This document shows, in pieces, positions 57,125-61,649 of a stretch of DNA of 61,649 nucleotides. Location: the NCBI GenBank assembly GCA_903899965.1, contig CAIULB010000025.1, positions 1 through 61,649 on the forward strand, read 5' to 3'. Source of the stretch: an uncultured Methylophilaceae bacterium. Lineage in GTDB: Bacteria > Pseudomonadota > Gammaproteobacteria > Burkholderiales > Methylophilaceae. Positions within the stretch are counted from its first letter, which is position 1; the number at the start of each line of letters is the position of its first letter. The position numbers and the translations under genes are program-made. A model generated the notes under the pieces. That model did no database searches, was not told the DNA's origin, and saw nothing but the letters and a program-made list of their open reading frames with translations.

Positions 57125-58513
57125 ATGAAACCAATCTGGATTATCGACGACGACAAATCTATCCGCTGGGTGTTTGAAAAAGCATTGGCGCGCACGGAAA
57201 TGGAATTTAAAACGTTCTCATCAACGCCCGAGGCTTTAAATGCCTTGGATGATGAAACACCCCAAGTCATCGTCAGTGACATTCGTATGCCAAACGGGTC
57301 TGGCTTAGACTTCTTACAGGTCGTGAAACAGCGACTACCTGATGTGCCAGTCATCATCATGACCGCCTATTCAGACCTTGAAAGTGCCGTTGCGGCTTTT
57401 CAAGGTGGGGCGTTTGAATATCTAGCGAAACCGTTTGATGTAGACCAAGCGATCGAAGTTATCCGCCGCGCAGTAGATGAAAGTAAGCATCAAGCGCCTG
57501 AAGTTCCCGCCGCTGAAGAAACGCCAGAAATTATCGGGCAAGCCCCAGCGATGCAAGAGGTGTTTCGTGCCATTGGCCGTTTGAGTCGTTCCCATGCAAC
57601 CGTCCTAATTAATGGTGAATCAGGGACGGGTAAAGAGTTAGTGGCGAGTGCACTCCATCGCCATAGCCCGCGTGCAGATAAACCATTTATTGCGATTAAT
57701 ACCGCAGCCATTCCAAAGGACTTATTAGAATCAGAGTTGTTTGGTCATGAACGTGGGGCTTTTACTGGAGCGCAAGCAACAAGACGCGGACGCTTTGAAC
57801 AAGCGGATGGGGGCACTTTATTTTTAGATGAGATTGGCGATATGCCATCAGACCTCCAAACCCGCCTATTACGTGTTCTTTGCGATGGTCAGTTCTATCG
57901 TGTTGGCGGCCATCAACCTGTTAAAGTGAATGTGCGGATTATTGCCGCAACCCATCAGGATTTGGAGGAGCGCGTTAAACAAGGTCTATTCCGTGAGGAT
58001 TTATTCCATCGACTGAATGTGATTCGTCTTCGCTTACCGGCATTAAGAGAGCGTCCAGAAGATGTGCCGTTGTTAGTGAAGCATTTCTTATTACATAGTG
58101 CGAATGAGTTGGGTGTTGATCCTAAACAGCCGACATCAGCAGCGCTAAAATATTTGAGCAGCATGAGCTGGAGTGGCAACGTCCGCCAACTTGAGAATGT
58201 GTGTCATTGGCTCACCGTGATGGCGCCTGGTCAAAATATTGATATCGCTGACTTACCGCCTGAACTCAAAGATGACGCAGCAAAACCGCTGACTGCCTCT
58301 TCATGGCAAGAAGCCCTTGCCGTTGAAGTGATGAGCGCACTTAATCGCGGCGAGCAAAATATTCTTGAAGCGCGTGCGAATGAATTTGAAAAGATTCTCA
58401 TTACTAAAGCCCTGCAACATACAGGTGGACGCCGCATTGAAGCAGCCACCCAGCTTGGGATGGGGAGAAATACACTGACACGCAAGATCCAAGAGCTCAA
58501 TATCGAAGAATAA
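57125..58513 (+). CDS. ntrC: Nitrogen regulation response regulator NtrC (GlnG)
   Basis: NtrC is the sigma-54 activator for nitrogen genes. The 462-residue protein has a receiver domain with phospho-acceptor Asp52 (VIVSDIRMPNG) and an AAA+ domain with Walker A GESGTGKELVA, the sigma-54-contacting GAFTGA, and GGTLFLDEIGDMP. It ends in a Fis-type helix-turn-helix (GGRRIEAATQLGMGRNTLTRKIQEL). Likely targets in this window are the glnA, ntrB and perhaps torF promoters. Confidence 0.96.
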   Translation: MKPIWIIDDDKSIRWVFEKALARTEMEFKTFSSTPEALNALDDETPQVIVSDIRMPNGSGLDFLQVVKQRLPDVPVIIMTAYSDLESAVAAFQGGAFEYLAKPFDVDQAIEVIRRAVDESKHQAPEVPAAEETPEIIGQAPAMQEVFRAIGRLSRSHATVLINGESGTGKELVASALHRHSPRADKPFIAINTAAIPKDLLESELFGHERGAFTGAQATRRGRFEQADGGTLFLDEIGDMPSDLQTRLLRVLCDGQFYRVGGHQPVKVNVRIIAATHQDLEERVKQGLFREDLFHRLNVIRLRLPALRERPEDVPLLVKHFLLHSANELGVDPKQPTSAALKYLSSMSWSGNVRQLENVCHWLTVMAPGQNIDIADLPPELKDDAAKPLTASSWQEALAVEVMSALNRGEQNILEARANEFEKILITKALQHTGGRRIEAATQLGMGRNTLTRKIQELNIEE

Positions 58514-58518
58514 TGATC

Positions 58519-58549
58519 GATGCCTAATGATTTTCATTAGGCATCTTTA
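58519..58549 (+). terminator. Terminator of ntrBC
   Basis: GATGCCTAATGA-TTT-TCATTAGGCATC is a perfect 12-base-pair hairpin starting 5 bases after the ntrC stop, followed by TTT. The U-tract is short, so termination may be partial. Confidence 0.75.
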
Positions 58550-58649
58550 ATGACTACGGAGAGTGTTAAGTTTTTTTTAAAGCGTAGTATACATACATCC
58601 GCTAAGTAACTCATGACGAGGCGATTCAAACAACATTAGGAGAATTACT

Positions 58650-58721
58650 ATGTGGACTAAACCAGCTGCTACTGAAATGCGTTTTGGCTTTGAAGTTACT
58701 ATGTACGTAATGAACAAGTAA
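58650..58721 (+). CDS. pqqA: Coenzyme PQQ precursor peptide PqqA (isolated gene)
   Basis: This 23-residue peptide starts [19 protein letters not shown], with Glu15 and Tyr19 in the E-V-T-M-Y arrangement. PqqE and its partners crosslink those two residues and convert them into PQQ, the cofactor of methanol dehydrogenases. AGGAG lies 7 bases before the ATG. No pqqB, C, D or E gene is adjacent; the gene stands alone between the ntrC terminator and its own strong terminator, so it is a separate transcript. Length and sequence agree well with known PqqA. Confidence 0.92.
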   Translation: MWTKPAATEMRFGFEVTMYVMNK

Positions 58722-58736
58722 TTTTTCAAAGATTGT

Positions 58737-58766
58737 AAAAAAGGAGCTTAACAGCTCCTTTTTTTA
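58737..58766. terminator. Intrinsic terminator of pqqA
   Basis: AAGGAGCT-TAAC-AGCTCCTT, with flanking A- and T-runs, starts about 16 bases after the pqqA stop. It can also terminate mltA from the other side. Confidence 0.9.
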
Positions 58767-58789
58767 TGCCTGCCACTTCTGTACTTTAC

Positions 58790-60019
58790 TTATTTAGGGA
58801 GTGGAAAATCTTTCGGTAACAACACCCAAATCTTCCCTTGTTGTTTCATCGAGCCCGCAGACTTACCAGCTGCATCACCAGCGCCCCAGAAGAAGTCCGC
58901 ACGGACGCCACCTTTAATGGCACCGCCGGTATCTTGGGCCATCATCAAACGATTTAATGGCTTGTTCGAATTCGGCAAGTTAGTCGACAAGAAAATCGGT
59001 GCCCCCAAGGGTACAAATCGAGGATCAATCGCCACAACACGCTCCGCCAATATTGGGGCGCCTAATGCACCAATAGGGCCTGGCAAACCTGCTGGCAATT
59101 CACGGAAAAAGACATAACTAGGATTCGCATTTAAAAGGTCACGGAGTTTATTTGGGTTATTACGACCCCAATCTTTAATGCCTTGCATAGAAGCTTTATC
59201 AGCCGTCAGCTCCCCTTTATCAATCAATAAACGACCAATCGATTGATACGCCTGTCCATTTTGATCAGCGTAACCAACGTGCATCTTCTCACCATTATCA
59301 AGGTGGACCATGCCAGAGCCTTGAATCTGTAAAAAGAACAAATCGATTTGGTCATCCACCCAAACGAATTCACGCCCTTTGAGTGGTGAGTTTTCAGCCT
59401 CAATCTCCCCACGGTTGTAATAAGGAATTAACTTCGTCCCGACAACACGACCACGTACCCGCTTATTAGCAAGCTCGGGAAATAAGCTCGCCAATTCAAC
59501 AGTAATTAAATCATCAGGGCGGCTATATAACGGGAAGCGGAATTTATCGTTTTTATTACGACTACCTTTAATGACTGGCTCGTAATAACCGGTAATGAGG
59601 CCCGTGTTTGAACCATCTAAATTGGTCGTACGATAAACCGCAAAGTTATTCTTAAAGTAATCAACAATCGCCGATTTAGAAGGATTGTTTAATTTATCCG
59701 CTTCATTACACACTGCCTGCCAAGCTGGTTTGGCTTTTAATGATGAACAACCAAGCTGCCAAGCAGGCCAGGCTTTCGTCACATCATCCTTCGTGATTGC
59801 ATCGAGCTCTTGCCAATCAGCAGGCTTGAGCAAACTGTAATCAGGAACCCGTATTTCTGGCTTCAATTCAGCAGGCTTTGCTGGTTCTGATGGTTGGGCT
59901 GGACATGCACAGACAGGCGCCTCGGCAAGCGTAGGTTTTACTTGTAGTTTTTCGCAGGCACTTAGTCCTAGCAGACTCAATAGCAAACAAGAAAAACGCA
60001 CGTATTTGGTATAGCGCAT
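58790..60019 (-). CDS. mltA: Membrane-bound lytic murein transglycosylase A
   Basis: MltA cleaves peptidoglycan glycan strands from the outer membrane. The 409-residue lipoprotein has a signal ending in lipobox LSAC, GLITGYYEPVIKGSRNKN, VWVDDQIDLFFLQIQGSGMVHLDNGEKMHVGYADQNGQAYQSIG and a C-terminal 3D domain (RLMMAQDTGGAIKGGVRADFFWGAGDAAG) with catalytic Asp. Its start overlaps the apaG stop as TAATG, so the two are coupled. Confidence 0.95.
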   Translation of the reverse strand: MRYTKYVRFSCLLLSLLGLSACEKLQVKPTLAEAPVCACPAQPSEPAKPAELKPEIRVPDYSLLKPADWQELDAITKDDVTKAWPAWQLGCSSLKAKPAWQAVCNEADKLNNPSKSAIVDYFKNNFAVYRTTNLDGSNTGLITGYYEPVIKGSRNKNDKFRFPLYSRPDDLITVELASLFPELANKRVRGRVVGTKLIPYYNRGEIEAENSPLKGREFVWVDDQIDLFFLQIQGSGMVHLDNGEKMHVGYADQNGQAYQSIGRLLIDKGELTADKASMQGIKDWGRNNPNKLRDLLNANPSYVFFRELPAGLPGPIGALGAPILAERVVAIDPRFVPLGAPIFLSTNLPNSNKPLNRLMMAQDTGGAIKGGVRADFFWGAGDAAGKSAGSMKQQGKIWVLLPKDFPLPK

Positions 60020-60405
60020 TAATGTAAAACCCTAGGCATAGATAAAGTAAAAGAAGGGATAGCCACATCAAACTGCGTACCATCAATCGCAGTAAATTGA
60101 TAAGTACCATGCATCGTACCGACGTTAGTATTCAAAACGGTGCCGCTTGTGTATTCAAAAGAGGCGGTCGGCTGTAATAAAGGTTGCTCACCCACGACGC
60201 CCAAACCACGGACTTCTTGAATCTTTTGTTCCGCATCGGTAATCACCCAATGGCGGCTAATTAATTGCGCAGCGACACTACCTGTATTGGTAATCGTGAT
60301 GTGATAAGAAAAAGCGTAACGACCCGCTTGAAGATCAGACTGGTCAGATAAGAACTCTGTTCTTACCGTCACCGAACATTCATATCGTTTATCAGTCGTC
60401 ATCAA
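60019..60405 (-). CDS. apaG: Co2+/Mg2+ efflux protein ApaG
   Basis: The 128-residue protein has the ApaG fibronectin-like fold: FSYHITITNTGSVAAQLISRHWVITDAEQKIQEVRGLGVVGEQPLLQPTASFEYTSGTVLNTNVGTMHGTYQF. ApaG is linked to metal homeostasis by genetics, but its molecular action is unclear. It is coupled to mltA downstream and follows thiG by 3 bases. Confidence 0.95.
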   Translation of the reverse strand: MMTTDKRYECSVTVRTEFLSDQSDLQAGRYAFSYHITITNTGSVAAQLISRHWVITDAEQKIQEVRGLGVVGEQPLLQPTASFEYTSGTVLNTNVGTMHGTYQFTAIDGTQFDVAIPSFTLSMPRVLH

Positions 60406-60408
60406 AAG

Positions 60409-61194
60409 CTAAGCAATCAGACCAGAGGTCGGTGAGCTTGGTGTTGCTGAATAAAGTTTTTTCGCCATTCGGCCCGCAAGGAAGGCTTCACGGCCGGCTT
60501 CAACGGCTTTTTTCATCGCAGACGCCATTAAGATTGGATTGTTAGCACCCGCAATCGCAGTGTTCATCAAAATACCTGCGCAACCAAGCTCCATCGCAAT
60601 CGCAGCATCTGAAGCAGTCCCCACGCCAGCATCCACTAGAACAGGCACTTTTGCATTTTCAATGATAATTTGAAGATTCCACGGATTCAAAATCCCCATG
60701 CCTGACCCAATTAATGAAGCAAGTGGCATCACCGCGCAACAGCCGATCTCTTCTAACTGTTTTGCAATAATCGGATCGTCAGAGGTATAGACCATCACAT
60801 CGAAACCATCTTTCACAAGCACTTCAGCCGCCTTGATTGTTTCAATCACGTTTGGATAGAGCGTGTTTGGATCGCCAAGCACCTCAAGTTTGACCAGCTT
60901 ATGCCCATCCAACAACTCACGTGCTAAACGTAAAGTGCGCACCGCGTCATCGGCTGAATAACAACCAGCGGTGTTCGGTAAGTATGTGAATTCTTCTGGT
61001 GGTAAATAATCGAGCAATGAAGGCTCACCTACATTTTGGCCAATATTCGTCCGGCGAATCGCCACCGTCACAATTTCAGCGCCGCTGGCATCAATGGCCG
61101 CGCGCGTTTCAGTAAAGTCTTTATATTTACCTGTCCCCACCAATAGACGTGAGTTGTATGACTTACCTGCAATATTCAATGTGTTCGTGCTCAT
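60409..61194 (-). CDS. thiG: Thiazole synthase
   Basis: ThiG builds the thiamin thiazole from DXP, dehydroglycine and ThiS thiocarboxylate. The 261-residue TIM-barrel has [12 protein letters not shown] (Schiff-base Lys region), [55 protein letters not shown] and a [19 protein letters not shown] end. It follows thiS by 15 bases. No TPP riboswitch was seen ahead of the pair. Confidence 0.97.
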   Translation of the reverse strand: MSTNTLNIAGKSYNSRLLVGTGKYKDFTETRAAIDASGAEIVTVAIRRTNIGQNVGEPSLLDYLPPEEFTYLPNTAGCYSADDAVRTLRLARELLDGHKLVKLEVLGDPNTLYPNVIETIKAAEVLVKDGFDVMVYTSDDPIIAKQLEEIGCCAVMPLASLIGSGMGILNPWNLQIIIENAKVPVLVDAGVGTASDAAIAMELGCAGILMNTAIAGANNPILMASAMKKAVEAGREAFLAGRMAKKLYSATPSSPTSGLIA

Positions 61195-61209
61195 TTATTT
61201 AAACTGTCC

Positions 61210-61416
61210 TTAACCGCCGCCAACTGCACCTACGATTTCCAATTTATCCCCTGTTTGCAATGGCACTTCAGCAAATGTGCTTTTAGGAACGATCTCACCA
61301 TTTCGCTCAATCGCGAGACGCTTGCCAACCAAGCCGAGCTTTTCAACCAAAGCCGCCACTGTAGTGACCTCTGCATCAAAAGTTCTAGGGTTGCCGTTAA
61401 TAGTGATTTGAATCAA
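61210..61416 (-). CDS. thiS: Sulfur carrier protein ThiS
   Basis: The 68-residue ubiquitin-like protein has MIQITINGNPRTFDAEVTTVAALVEKLGL, KRLAIERNGEIVPKS and the C-terminal Gly-Gly (EIVGAVGGG), which carries sulfur as a thiocarboxylate. It is the first gene of thiS-thiG, with a clear promoter upstream. Confidence 0.95.
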   Translation of the reverse strand: MIQITINGNPRTFDAEVTTVAALVEKLGLVGKRLAIERNGEIVPKSTFAEVPLQTGDKLEIVGAVGGG

Positions 61417-61477
61417 TTGGATACTCGTCAGAAAATGCCAAAAAATAAGCGGCGCGTGTTTTTAAAATTAATGGTCT

Positions 61478-61507
61478 ATTTTACGTAGTTTGCACACCGT
61501 TTGGCAA
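61478..61507 (-). promoter_or_regulatory. Sigma-70 promoter of thiS-thiG
   Basis: On the minus strand TTGCCA and TAAAAT are 18 bases apart, about 60 bases before the thiS ATG. The match is good for both boxes. Confidence 0.6.
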
Positions 61508-61539
61508 ACCCAATAAATACGGCACTCTTGGGACAAAAT

Positions 61540-61548
61540 TGGTAAAAT
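61540..61548 (+). promoter_or_regulatory. Extended -10 promoter of tRNA-Gly
   Basis: TGGTAAAAT fits an extended -10, 17 bases before the tRNA. No -35 box is evident at the proper distance. Confidence 0.45.
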
Positions 61549-61565
61549 AGCCTGCGCTGTCAATT

Positions 61566-61639
61566 GCGGGTGTAGTTCAATGGTAGAACGCTAGCTTCCC
61601 AAGCTCGATACGCGGGTTCGATTCCCGTCACCCGCTCCA
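61566..61639 (+). tRNA. tRNA-Gly (anticodon CCC)
   Basis: The 74-base gene folds into a cloverleaf: acceptor GCGGGTG/CACCCGC, D-arm GTTC/GAAC, anticodon loop TTCCCAA, T-arm GCGGG-TTCGATT-CCCGT with a wobble-tolerant end, and an encoded CCA. The anticodon stem CTAGC/GCTCG contains one mismatch, T28 against C42. It reads GGG codons. Confidence 0.93.
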
Positions 61640-61649
61640 TAAAATATTA

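Noticed and set aside
58501-58545. The perfect hairpin after ntrC as an attachment site or small RNA
   Set aside because: It begins 5 bases after the ntrC stop and is followed by TTT, so a terminator is the simplest reading.
61417-61565. TPP riboswitch ahead of thiS-thiG
   Set aside because: The leader after the predicted promoter is only about 50 bases and lacks the CUGAGA and ACCUGA elements.

Overview
The window looks like a chromosomal segment of a betaproteobacterial methylotroph of the Methylophilaceae (Methylotenera or a close relative). The reasons are a complete N-methylglutamate (NMG) pathway for methylamine oxidation, a formaldehyde-activating-enzyme (Fae) homolog, a pqqA gene, moderate-to-low GC content and typical betaproteobacterial neighbourhoods (mpl-tonB, torF-glnK-amtB, glnA-ntrBC). 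The genus is inferred from gene content and protein character; no search was run.

Layout. 1-129: the end of an IS256-like insertion sequence, apparently inserted in the terminator of the Fae homolog (171-722). 929-3861: DoxX-like protein, ispH, a membrane-anchored GyrI-like protein, purU. 3927-13384 (minus): an eight-gene methylamine operon, mgdABCD-gmaS-mgsABC in transcription order, divergent from an XRE-cupin regulator and a GNAT acetyltransferase. 14707-21154 (minus): lysA, the small lipoprotein lptM, a coupled Gx-transporter/NusG-II/apbE trio, glutathione synthesis (gshA, gshB) and a class I amidotransferase. 21296-23991 (minus): a nitrogen operon torF-glnK-amtB behind a sigma-54 promoter. 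24243-31215 (plus): ubiK, metH, mpl, a TonB-like protein and a 2Fe-2S ferredoxin-like protein.

31216-42270 (minus) is a dense run from mreB through mreC, mreD, mrdA, rodA, rlpA, dacC, ybeD, lipB, lipA, an oxidoreductase and a HIT protein. It couples cell elongation to lipoate synthesis, with an intrinsic terminator between mreB and mreC. 42403-45624: gatCAB. 45690-54071: pyrE, xthA, ssb, a YajR-like transporter, uvrA, mtgA, aroE and a rhodanese. 54141-58513: glnA and ntrBC, each with NtrC-site and sigma-54 promoter matches. 58650-58721: an isolated 23-codon pqqA. 58790-61416 (minus): mltA, apaG, thiG, thiS. 61566-61639: tRNA-Gly(CCC).

How it fits together. GmaS and the NMG enzymes move the methyl group of methylamine through gamma-glutamylmethylamide and N-methylglutamate to the formaldehyde/methylene-tetrahydrofolate level and release ammonium. 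PurU and the Fae homolog belong to the same one-carbon economy, and PqqA supplies the peptide precursor of the methanol dehydrogenase cofactor. Nitrogen balance is handled by GlnK/AmtB and GlnA under NtrBC. No CRISPR array, prophage or complete mobile element was seen, and no gap between genes exceeds about 250 bases.
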